Assembly: GCA_034431435.1 (NCBI GenBank)
Contig: DAOUDG010000101.1
Coordinates: 1 to 19,396 of the forward strand
Source of the DNA: JAHCIE01 sp034431435
GTDB lineage: Bacteria > Chloroflexota > Anaerolineae > Epilineales > JAHCIE01
Reading direction: 5' to 3'
Length of the DNA stretch: 19,396 bases
Both the position numbers and the translations under genes were made by a program. Under the pieces are notes generated by a model that was not told where the DNA came from, ran no database searches, and worked only from the letters and a program-made list of their open reading frames with translations. Positions 8,189 to 17,300 of the stretch are shown here, piece after piece. Each line of letters begins with the position of its first letter. The stretch's first letter is position 1.

Positions 8189-9307
8189 CTACTTTGCTCG
8201 CTTGTAGAAGGGGCGCTTGACGATGCGCGCCGCCACCGGCTGGCCGCGAATGATGATGTCGAGGTCGCCCCCGACGGCGACATACTCGGGCTTGACGTAG
8301 CCCATGCCAATGGCCTTGCCCAGCGTCGGCGACTGGGTTCCGCTGGTGACGACACCGATGACCTGGCCGTCCTTGCTGATCTCGTAGCCGCCACGCGGGA
8401 TACCGCGCCCGACCATCTCGAAGCCGATCAGGCGCTTGGCAGGGCCGTTGGCCCTGGCGGCGGCCATCACCTCGCGGCCGTTGAAGTCGCCCTTGTCGAG
8501 GCTGACGAAGCGCGGCAGGCCCGCCTCGATGGGGTTGGTCTCGGCGTCCAGCTCGTGACCGTAGAGGGGCATGGCGGCCTCGAGGCGTAGCGTGTCACGC
8601 GCCCCCAGCCCGGCCGGGCGCAGGCCGTGGTCGGCGCCGGCCGCCATGAGCGCGGCCCACAGGGCCGGGGTATCGGCGGCAGCGACCATGATCTCGAAGC
8701 CATCCTCGCCGGTATAGCCAGTGCGCGAGACGAGGGCATCGATGCCCGATACCTGGCCGCGACGGGCGGTGTAGTAACCCAGCGCGGCGGAATCAACGTC
8801 GGTAGCAGGCCGCAGGATGTCAACGGCGCGCGGCCCTTGCAGGGCCACCAGGCCGTAGTCGTCGGAGCGGTCGACCACCTGGGCGTCGAAGCCGTCTACC
8901 TGGCCGCGCATCCAGTCGAAGTCCTTGTCCTTGTTGGAAGCGTTGACGACGGCGAGGTAGTCATCGTCGCCGAGGCGATAGATAATGAGGTCGTCGATCG
9001 CGCCGCCGTCGGGGTAGCACATGATGGTGTACTGGGCATCGCCGAGGGCCATCTTGGTCGCATCGTTCGTCACGAGACGCTGGAGGTAGGCGAGGGCCTG
9101 GGGACCGCGAATCTCGATCTCGCCCATGTGGCTGACGTCGAACAGGCCCGCTGCCTCACGCACGGCGCGATGCTCGTCGAGGATGCCGTCAGGGTATTGG
9201 ACGGGCATGTCCCAGCCGCCGAACTCGACCATGCGCGCGCCGAGAGCGCGGTGTGTCTCGTAGAGCGGCGTGCGCTTGGGAATAATCGCCGCGGGCGTCT
9301 CTGCCAT
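8189..9307 (-). CDS. gcvT: Aminomethyltransferase (glycine cleavage T-protein)
   Basis: It transfers the methylene group from aminomethyl-lipoyl GcvH to tetrahydrofolate, releasing ammonia. The 372 residues are full length. Visible family motifs are GLFDVSHMGEIEIRGP (54-69), CYPDGGAIDDLIIYR (97-111, containing the conserved catalytic Asp), VALQGPRA, SRTGYTGEDGFEI, GLGARDTLRLEAAMPLYGHE and the C-terminal SPTLGKAIGMGYV. The ATG at 9307 is preceded by AAGGAGG at four bases. It lies only 35 bp after terC on the same strand, so it may be read from the terC promoter. No glycine riboswitch fits in that gap. A GNAT gene follows after five bases. Confidence 0.95.
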   Translation of the reverse strand: MAETPAAIIPKRTPLYETHRALGARMVEFGGWDMPVQYPDGILDEHRAVREAAGLFDVSHMGEIEIRGPQALAYLQRLVTNDATKMALGDAQYTIMCYPDGGAIDDLIIYRLGDDDYLAVVNASNKDKDFDWMRGQVDGFDAQVVDRSDDYGLVALQGPRAVDILRPATDVDSAALGYYTARRGQVSGIDALVSRTGYTGEDGFEIMVAAADTPALWAALMAAGADHGLRPAGLGARDTLRLEAAMPLYGHELDAETNPIEAGLPRFVSLDKGDFNGREVMAAARANGPAKRLIGFEMVGRGIPRGGYEISKDGQVIGVVTSGTQSPTLGKAIGMGYVKPEYVAVGGDLDIIIRGQPVAARIVKRPFYKRAK

Positions 9308-9342
9308 GATGCCTCCTTGCCAGTGTCGATTGAGAGCGTTGC

Positions 9343-10338
9343 TTAGCCTTGCTGTGCCTCTGTGCCGCTGGGTTCCAGGTCTGAGATAGAGTGACCCGCT
9401 TGCTCGGTCGTCGCCTCCTCCGTGGACTGCGGCCAGACAAGCGACGCGACGACCGAGATGACCAGGATAGCGGCGATGACCAGCAAGGACACGCCGATAG
9501 GGATGTGAACAAAGTCGATCAGGACCATCTTGGCGCCGATGAAGGTGAGCACCGCCGCCAGGCCAAACTTCAGGTAGTGGAACAGAACCATGACCCCGGC
9601 CAGGGCGAAGAATAGCGAGCGCAGGCCGAGAATGGCAAACACATTCGATGTGTAGACGATGAACGGGTCAGTCGTCACGGCGAAGATGGCCGGGATAGAG
9701 TCCAGCGCGAACAGAACATCCGTCGTCTCGACCATGACCAGCACGATAAGCAGCGGCGTCGCCATCAGGCGGCCCATGTCGCGGATAAAGAACCGCCCGC
9801 CGTGGTAATTGGGCGTGACAGGCATCAGGCGGCGCACAAAGTTGACGACAGGATTCTTCTCAGGGTGAATCTCATCCTCGCCCTTGCGCGCCATGCGCAG
9901 CCCAGTGAAGATCAGGAATGCGCCGAAGACGTAGATGAGCCAGTGGAAGCGCGCGATCAGCGCCGCCCCCGCGATGATGAACACAAAGCGCATCACGAGC
10001 GCGCCTAGCACGCCCCAGAATAGCACCCGATGCTGGTATATCGCAGGAACAGCGAAATAGGAAAAGATGAGCAGGAAGACAAACAGGTTGTCGACGCTCA
10101 ACGATTTCTCGATCAGATAGCCCGTCAGAAACTGGAGGGCGACTTCGCTGCCCTGCCACCACCAGACGACCACGTTGAAGGCCAGGGCGAGGGCGATCCA
10201 GAACGCGCTAAAGAGCAGCGCTTCTTTGACCTTGACCACATGGGCATTGCGATGAAACACCAACAGGTCAAGGACCAGCATGCAGACGACAAATATGTTA
10301 AAGGCAATCCATATCGACAGGGGGGTATCTATCGCCAA
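9343..10338 (-). CDS. terC: TerC/Alx family integral membrane protein (probable metal exporter)
   Basis: A 331-residue polytopic membrane protein with about eight hydrophobic segments. The family signatures are present: EKSLSVDNLFVFLLIFSYF near residue 77 and ETTDVLFALDSIPAIFAV near 205, whose acidic residues inside the membrane are thought to bind metal. The TerC family includes manganese exporters such as Alx and proteins linked to tellurite resistance, and the exact substrate here is not readable. The C-terminal tail is acidic and polar. The start is TTG 10338, supported by GGAGG seven bases upstream and by a strong promoter about 50 bp away. The leader is too short for a yybP-ykoY manganese riboswitch. 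Confidence 0.92.
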   Translation of the reverse strand: MAIDTPLSIWIAFNIFVVCMLVLDLLVFHRNAHVVKVKEALLFSAFWIALALAFNVVVWWWQGSEVALQFLTGYLIEKSLSVDNLFVFLLIFSYFAVPAIYQHRVLFWGVLGALVMRFVFIIAGAALIARFHWLIYVFGAFLIFTGLRMARKGEDEIHPEKNPVVNFVRRLMPVTPNYHGGRFFIRDMGRLMATPLLIVLVMVETTDVLFALDSIPAIFAVTTDPFIVYTSNVFAILGLRSLFFALAGVMVLFHYLKFGLAAVLTFIGAKMVLIDFVHIPIGVSLLVIAAILVISVVASLVWPQSTEEATTEQAGHSISDLEPSGTEAQQG

Positions 10339-10388
10339 GTTACTTCCTCCGCAACCGTCCTGCTGTGGCGTGACGGTCGACTGCTTTC

Positions 10389-10417
10389 ATTGTATGCCCC
10401 GTCAGGCGAAAAGTCAA
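10389..10417 (-). promoter_or_regulatory. Near-consensus sigma-70 promoter for terC
   Basis: The minus strand has TTGACT (10417-10412), a 17-base spacer and TACAAT (10394-10389). Transcription should start near 10381, about 43 bases before the TTG codon. A TATAAT at 10426-10421 just upstream lacks a matching -35 box. Confidence 0.75.
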
Positions 10418-10471
10418 CGCATTATAGCGGGGCACGCCCTCGCAGCGCGCAACGGCGCGGTCGAGGCTAGC

Positions 10472-10519
10472 CAACGACAAACGGCCAGGGACCAATGGAT
10501 ATCGCTCATTGGCCCCTGG
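10472..10519. repeat. Dispersed hairpin repeat, copy 2 (between cohesin gene and terC)
   Basis: Positions 10485-10496 pair with 10508-10519 (one mismatch) around an 11-nt loop, the same loop length as the copy at 2949-3009. The first 25 bases, 10472-10496, match that copy at 21 positions. The 9-mer GGTTCTCGG follows both copies (10525-10533 here, 3024-3032 there). It starts 18 bases after the cohesin stop and could act as a weak terminator for it. Confidence 0.75.
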
Positions 10520-10537
10520 ACTCTGGTTCTCGGCCCC

Positions 10538-11161
10538 TTACCCGCCCTTCTTGCTCAGGTGGGGTAGGAACTGGCGGTAGGGGCAGGCGGCGGTACGCAG
10601 GTTGAAGGGAATGGCTTCCTGGAACTCAATCTCGCCGCCGCCCTGGTCGCTCAGGCTCAGCGTCCCCAACGCTGGCTGGCCCTGGAGGCGCGGCCTCAAC
10701 TCAAGCAGAGTATCGCCGCAATTGCCCACGACGCGGAAAGTAACGATGGCGACCGTGCCACCACCATTGACGGGTGGTTCGGGGTGGACGCGCGTGCCCA
10801 CAAACTGAACGAAGCCCGATTGGTTGTCGACCACATTCTGAACGAAGAAGGAGCCGCCAGGGAAGAGGCTGCCTGCCTTGACCTGTATCCCCGCCAGGTC
10901 CGGGTTGGCGTCGATTACTTGAAAGGCTCCTGCGTCAAATCTCCAGCCCAGATCCGCGCCATAGAAGTTCTGCAGGTTGCTCAACTGCACCGTGACGGTC
11001 ACGACGTCGCCGACGGCGTAGACTTCCTGGTGGGGGGTGACGTCGATGGCGGATTGGGCCAGTTGTGGGGCGGCCGTCGCCGGTTGGCCGACAAGGGCGA
11101 GGGCGGCGGCGACCGTCACGAGCGCCGCCACGAGCGAGGTCCAGAGCATGCGGGGGGACAT
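10538..11161 (-). CDS. Secreted cohesin-domain protein
   Basis: A 207-residue exported protein made almost entirely of one cohesin-like domain. Residues 1-30 form a Sec signal peptide with a probable cut after PATA. The domain (about 37-185) shows the beta-sandwich landmarks of cohesins: VYAVGDVVTVTVQLSNL, then NFYGADLGWRFDAGAFQV, a VNGGGTVAIVTFRV strand and a closing strand. It shares NFYGAD-x4-FDA and several later strands with the LysM-linked cohesin at the right end of the window. Cohesins bind dockerins on partner proteins. The tail, CPYRQFLPHLSKKGG, has a hydrophobic LP core and basic end that may be a sorting or attachment signal (inference). AAGGAGG precedes ATG 11161. Confidence 0.82.
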   Translation of the reverse strand: MSPRMLWTSLVAALVTVAAALALVGQPATAAPQLAQSAIDVTPHQEVYAVGDVVTVTVQLSNLQNFYGADLGWRFDAGAFQVIDANPDLAGIQVKAGSLFPGGSFFVQNVVDNQSGFVQFVGTRVHPEPPVNGGGTVAIVTFRVVGNCGDTLLELRPRLQGQPALGTLSLSDQGGGEIEFQEAIPFNLRTAACPYRQFLPHLSKKGG

Positions 11162-11210
11162 CCTGCCTCCTTGCTTGGGATAGCGACACGACAGGTCGCG
11201 TCGCTACAAA

Positions 11211-11219
11211 ATTGTACCA
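11211..11219 (-). promoter_or_regulatory. Possible extended -10 promoter for the cohesin gene
   Basis: The minus strand reads TGGTACAAT, a TGn extended -10 element, about 50 bases before ATG 11161. No good -35 box lies at 16-18 bases. The transcribed leader would contain a 7-bp hairpin (11181-11187 with 11200-11206). It comes after the terminator of the giant gene, consistent with separate transcription. Confidence 0.45.
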
Positions 11220-11268
11220 TCTCTCATGCCTAGACGCTGAACGGGGCTGACAATGACGGGGGGGCGCG

Positions 11269-11298
11269 AAAAAGCCCTGCCCCCTCGCGTGGGGGCAG
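11269..11298 (-). terminator. Rho-independent terminator after the giant dockerin/cohesin gene
   Basis: CTGCCCCC at 11298-11291 (minus-strand sense) pairs perfectly with GGGGGCAG at 11284-11277 around a 6-nt loop. Three bases later comes TTTTT (11273-11269). It sits about 50 bases after the stop codon at 11350. A smaller GC hairpin (11315-11319 with 11326-11330) precedes it. Confidence 0.82.
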
Positions 11299-11349
11299 CC
11301 ACGGAGGGGGCGGAGGCGGACCGGACCGCCTGAGGGGACCAGGCGCTGG

Positions 11350-14300
11350 CTATCTCTCGCGGTCGACCTGGAGCAGGGGCAGCAGGATGCAGGTTGTCTT
11401 CACCTGGGCAGAGCCACCGGTAGTGACGGGCAGCGGCTCGGCGGCCGGGCTGGACAGGGCCAGGGAGGCCTGGCTCAGGTCGAAGGTGGCCGTGCCGCAG
11501 CCGACGCTGAAGGTCGCCTCAAAGAGGGTGTGGCCCCGCTGGCCCGTCGGCATGGCGCCCAATTGCGAGCCTACCAGCTGCACCAGCTTGAGGTCATCAG
11601 CCGCGTCCTTCACCTCGGGCGGTCGCTTGAAGTACGTATCATCGACAAACAGGTCACCCAGGCGCGCCCCGTCGAAGCGTAGTACGGCCGGATCGAAGGG
11701 CAGATTGACCTCGGCGGCATAGACATCAGCGTTGTCATCGACCTCGACGGCGACGGTTACCTTGTCGCCCGCGAAGTAGATGGTCTTCGGGTTGCGGACG
11801 ACCAGGCGCGCGTTGACGGCGGCGGCCGTCTTGGCGGTGGGCGCGTCGGTGGCGGCCAGCGCGCCGCCGGCCGGCTTGCCCTGCTGACTGCCGTCGGTGG
11901 GACCATAGCGGTCGAAGTTCTGGCTGACCAGCACCAGGTCGAAGATGTTGACCGAGCCGTCGCCGTTGATGTCGGCCCGCTCATCCCAGTTCGGCGCGCC
12001 CGGCGCCGCATCGTAGGCAGTCGCCACCTTCGCCAGGTCGAACAGGTTGATGACCTTATCGCCGTTGGCGTCGCCCGCGATCATGTACATGTCGCCCAAA
12101 GGTGTATCGACGCTGACGACCTCGATGGTGCGACTGATAGGCAGATACCCCTGCATCTGCACCTCGACAATGCGGGTGCCGAAGGGCGACCCGGCGATGC
12201 TGAAGGCGCCGGTCTCGTCGGTCAGCGCCGTGCCCGACGCGCCGCCATCAATGAGGACGCGGGCGTTGGCGTAGTTGGTGCGGCCCTGGAGGATGATACG
12301 ACCGGTCACGTCGTCAACCCAGGCCCGTGTCTGGCAGCTCACCTGGTTGGAATAGGCCGAGAACTGGCCGGTGTTGCTGTTGTAGGCGCGGGCGCGGAAG
12401 AAGTACAGGGTGTTGCTGGCCAGACCGCTATCGCGGTACGCCGTCGGTGTGGCCGATCGCGGCGGCAGGTCCGACCAGTTCACCAGGTTGCGCGAGCGCT
12501 CGATGTAGACCTGGGTCACGTTGGGATCGGTGAGCGCCCACGACAGGTCGATCATGGAGTAGGAGACGGTGAGGCAGCTGAGGACAACGCCGCCCGGCTG
12601 GGCTGGCGCGCCGCACGTCGTCGCGCCGCTCCATGCCGTCGGCTGGCCGCCGACCACGCCGCGCACCTGATAGGTGTAGGGCTGGCCCGGCGTCAGCTCG
12701 CTGTCGTAGAAGGTGGTGGCGTTACCCGGCAGCGTCTTGATGGCGCCGCTGGAGAACTGCGGCGTGCGCGTGACCTCGATGCTGTCGAAGGAGCCGCCGT
12801 TGACCCACTGGAGCGCAACCTGGTTCGGCCCTGACTGGTAGTTACAGATCAGATCGAAGGGTTGGTTGGGCGTCGCGGTGGGCGTGGGCGTGTTGGTCGC
12901 CGTCGCGGTGGGCGTGTTGGTGGCGGTCGGCGTCGCCGTCGCGGTGGGCGTGTTGGTGGCGGTCGGCGTGCGCGTCGGCGTCTGGGTGTTGGTCGGTGTA
13001 TTCGTCGGCGTGCAATTCGGGCACGGCGAGGGTGTAATGGTCGGCGTCGAGGTGTTGGTCGGCGGCACGGTGTTCGTCGGCGTCGAGGTGTTGGTCGGCG
13101 GCACGGTATTGGTCGGCGTCGAGGTATTCGTCGGCGTCGGCGTGTTGGTGGGCGTATTGGTGGGCGTGTTGGTGGGCGTATTGGTCGGCGTGGCCGTCGG
13201 CGGCGGGGTCGGCGGGTCGCCGGGGTTGACCCAGATATCGTCGTCATCGCGCGGGTCGTAGATAAGCTTGACGCGGACGGCGGACGGGTTGCCAGTCAAG
13301 GCGGGGCCTTCGGCGTTGAAGAAGTCGATGTGATCCGAGCCGGGGCCGGTCGGGAAGTCGGCCGGGCCGATGCCGTTCGTATTCGGGAAGGGGATGCCAT
13401 TGAGCGGCGAGGTGGGGTTGGTGGCGCGCCAGGCGGCGGCGATGTCGGCCTGGGTCATCTGGACACCCGTCGCCAGGGGGTTGATATCGCCGCAGGCAAA
13501 GAAGTGCAGGCGGCTCTGGGTCGAGGTCCAGTCACTGGTCCACAGGTACGCCTGGCCGTCGGGCAGCCTGACCTCGGTGTAGCGGTCGGGCAGCGTGTTG
13601 AACTGCTCCGTGCTCCACCGCTCGCGGTTGCCCTCGGCGGGCACGCGGAAGAAGTACAGCTCGCGCAGCTCACCCAGGAAGCGCGGCTCCTGACTCTCAG
13701 CCACGACGCGCACCGCCAGCGGGTCGGCCGCCTTCGGCAGGCCGATGCAGTCGTTCCTGGGGTGGTCGGCGTCGGTGGCAAAATCGGTGGTCGAAATCTT
13801 CGCCACGTCGTCGGCGACGGTGTGGGCCACGTTGAAGGGCGGCAGCTGCGAGATGACGTTGGTATCCGGGTTGTCGAGCACGCGGCCGCGGAAGTACCCT
13901 TGCAGCGCGAGGCTGTCTTGATAGTTGACGAAGGTGTTGGGCTTGGGAACTGGCGTGCGCAGGGTGATGTACTTGAACTCGAACGGCTCCGCCTGGGGCG
14001 TGGTGGAGTCGTTGGCGACGACGCGCACCGCGACGACGTTGTACTCGTGGCCGTCGACAAAGAAGCGCTTGAGATACCACGGGTCGCCGGGCGTCAGGTT
14101 GTGGCCGCCCTGGCCGTTGTCGATGGCGGCCCAGGTGTTACCCAGCGCGCGCCCCACCGTCACCACCACCGACTCGTCGAACTGATTGACGGCCTGCACC
14201 GACAGGAACCACGCCCCGTCGGTGCGGCCCAGGTTGTCGCCGCCGGCGGGGATGCGCCGCACGCTGCTGCGACTGGCGACGGCCAGGTCGCCGACATTGA

Positions 14301-17300
14301 AGCTGGCGGTGCGTATGAAGTCGGGGTGCGACGAGTACTCGCCGTTGCCCAGCGGGTGCAGGCCGCCACTCGTGGACCAGAAGTCGAAGTCGGCCGTCGG
14401 CTGGCTGCCGTAGCCGCCCACGCCGATGTTCTCCAATGTCACGAGGTGATCCAGGAACTGGACACTCTCGCCGCGTCGCAGCACCACGTTCTCGACCGAG
14501 AAGACCACGAGGCCGTCGCCAGGGCGGTTGATGGGCGCGAGGTTGTCGATGGCCCCGTTGCCGTTGAAGTCGGCGCGAACGCCGGTCTTGGTAGCCAGGC
14601 TATTCTCGCTGTCGATGGCGACGATATCGGGCTGGCCGTCGAAATTGGCGTCGAAGGTGGTCAGGCCGAAGCCGAAGCTTGCCGACGGATTCCAGCCGAC
14701 GCCCGCCGTGCGCGGCGGCACGGGCAACTCATTGCGGCCCGTCGCCATCGGGAAGGCGAAGCGGCTGTTGCCGGGCTGGCCGTGGGCCGGGCGGTCCTGG
14801 GTATCCACGAACAGGTAAGTGAACTCCTGGAGCAGGGCCGAGAAGCGATAGTCCTGGCTGCGGTCGGCGCTAAAGCGCGCCTTATCCAGGTAGCTCGGCT
14901 CGTACCACATGCGGGTGTAGACCTTCTCGCGGGCATCCTGCTCCTCGATGGAGATGCGCGAGTACAGGGCCGATAGTGGCTCGCCGCTGTTACGGAACTC
15001 GTCCAGGTAGGCGGGGTCGAAGGTGATAGAGTCCTTGCGTGGGGCCTGGGGCAACTGCGGATTGAAGGGAGCCCACGGATCGGTGTAGGGCGGGACTTCG
15101 ATGACAGCGTTGGCGAGGGTGTCGGTGATGATGGAGGTATCGCCCGCCGTCCCGCTGAAGTCGTTGGGTGAACGGTACGCCTTGCCGAAGACACGCAGCC
15201 CGTTCTCATCCTTGACGATCTTGCCGGTCGGGTTGTTGGTCGGGTCGCCAGAGGAGGCCGGATCGAACCAGAACTTGACGCGGTTCTGGAGGGCGACGGG
15301 CGGCTGCTGCGTCGGGCTGGTCCAGTCGCCCCACTGGTAGGGCGTGGTCGTGTCCTGCGCCCACAGTTGATACAGGCCCTGGGGCGCGAGGAAGGCGCTG
15401 GTCAGCAAATACAGGTCGGGGTTGACGACGGCGAGATTGGTGAGCGGATCTACCCGCGTACCGGTGCGAGCGGGCGCCAGGTCGGGCAGGGCAAACTCAG
15501 TGTAGGCCCAGGGCAACGTCCAGAACTGCTCGGTGAAGAAGAACTCGGACGGCGGCCCCTCCTCCTGAGGCATCTCGCCGTACTTCTGGCGCAGCGCGCC
15601 CAGGAACTGGGGATTGACAGTCTCCTTGCGATACGTCCACTGCATCTCGCGCGGGTCGTTGTAGACCGCGCCGCCCGGCGTCACGTAGGGGTAAGGCTGG
15701 TTCTTCTGGATAATGGGCGGGACTGGACCGACGAGGTTGCCGAGGTAGCCGATGGCGTCCTCGCGGTCGGTGGGCGTCAGCTTCGTGATCTGGTTGACAT
15801 CGGTGAAGATGTAGTGCTCTTGATTGTAGGGCGGCAGCATGGGCAGCGGCTCGTTGACCGCGTAGCCCTTGAGGCGTACCGAATGCTGGGCGTTGAGCAC
15901 GTCCGCGCCCTTGGGCGTCGGCGTGCGCAGGGTGATGAAACCGAAGTCCGACGGGTCAGCGGGCACGCTGAAGCCCGGCGGCAGGCTACACGGCGTGGCG
16001 ATGGTGGGCGCGTTGTTGGCGCGGGCGGCCAGGGCGACCACGTTGTACTCGTGGCCGTCGACGTAGAAACGCTTCAGGAACCACGGGTCGCCGGGGCGGC
16101 GGTCGGGCGTGCCGGGCTGGTCTTCCATGGCCGTGTAGGGGCGACCCAGGGCGCGGCCGAGCCACAGGTTGACGGTGCCGTCCACGGTGTCGATGGCCTC
16201 GGCGTAGGCGAACCAGGGGCCGGTGGGGAAGACGCAGGCGTTGCTGCCGGGGCCACCGTTGCGGGTCGAGCGAATCAGCTGCGCGGGGCCTTGCGTGCCC
16301 GCCAGGGCCATGTCACCGGTATAGATGACCTGGGGACCGAGGTAGCGCGGGCGCAGGTCGCCGATGTACCACAGGTCCAGGGCGACGGCATTGTTGAAGA
16401 TACCGGACACCCTGACCACGTGGTCGAGGAACTGGGCGTACTGGCCGACCCGCAGCGGCTGGCCGCTCAGGTTGACATGCATCACGGCCATCTCGGTTCC
16501 ATTGGGCTGGGGCGAGGGGCCACCCTGCTTGAGGCCTTGCAGCGCGCCGTCGCCGTTGAAGTCGGCGGCGATGCCCGTCTTGGTAAACAGACTCAACTCA
16601 CTATCGACGTGGACGATGTCGGGGATCCCGTCGAAGTTGGCGTCGAGGCTGGTCAGTCCGTAGCCGTTGCCATCGTTCGCGCCGTTGTCGGTGTCGATCT
16701 GGCCGTCAGGCCCGAAGAGGTCGCCGCCGCGCATGCCGACAGGAAACACGAACTGCGTCGCCCCGGCCTGCCCGTAGATGGGTTCCGGCTTGGCCGCACC
16801 GCGTGGCGTGGGCTGCTGGTTCTCCATCAGCATGTAGGTAAACTCCTGCATGATGGCGGGGAACCAGATGTCGTCGAGGTAGACGCGCGCGCCGCCGACC
16901 AGGGTCGGGTCGGTTGGCTCGCCGGTATCTGGGTCGCGGGTCAGGCGGTCGTCGCGGTTGAGATCCTTGTCCCAGTGCTGCGGCTCATACCAGTGGCGCA
17001 GCCAGACCTTCTCGGCGGCGTTGATGCCGCCGGCAAAAAGTTGATTGTACAGGCCCAGGCGCTGATTCTCGTCGAAGGTGGCATTCTCGGCCATGTAGGC
17101 CGGGTTCCAGGTGACGCTATCCTTACGCGGGGCCTCAGGGTGTTGGGGATGAAAGACGCCGAGCAGGTCCGTGTAGGGGGCATCTTCGGGCACAGCGCCG
17201 GTGATGGGGTCGAAGACGACCGACGTGAGGCCCGCGCCAGGGTCGACGACGTTATCCGCGCCCGCGCCAAAATAGCCACGGCCGTAGACCCGCAACGTGA

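Noticed and set aside
9308..9342. Glycine riboswitch ahead of gcvT
   Set aside because: Only 35 bases separate gcvT from terC; a single or tandem glycine aptamer cannot fit.
10339..10388. Manganese (yybP-ykoY) riboswitch ahead of terC
   Set aside because: The leader from the predicted start site is about 45 bases, far too short, and lacks the conserved junction sequences.
12866..13215. Possible CRISPR-like or satellite array
   Set aside because: The repeats are in frame, have no unique spacers and encode a Thr/Pro/Asn linker.
12862..14976. Long plus-strand open frame of 704 codons
   Set aside because: It lies opposite the giant minus-strand gene. Its product is an Arg/Gly- and Ala/Val-rich mirror with no domain, as expected for the antisense of GC-rich coding DNA.
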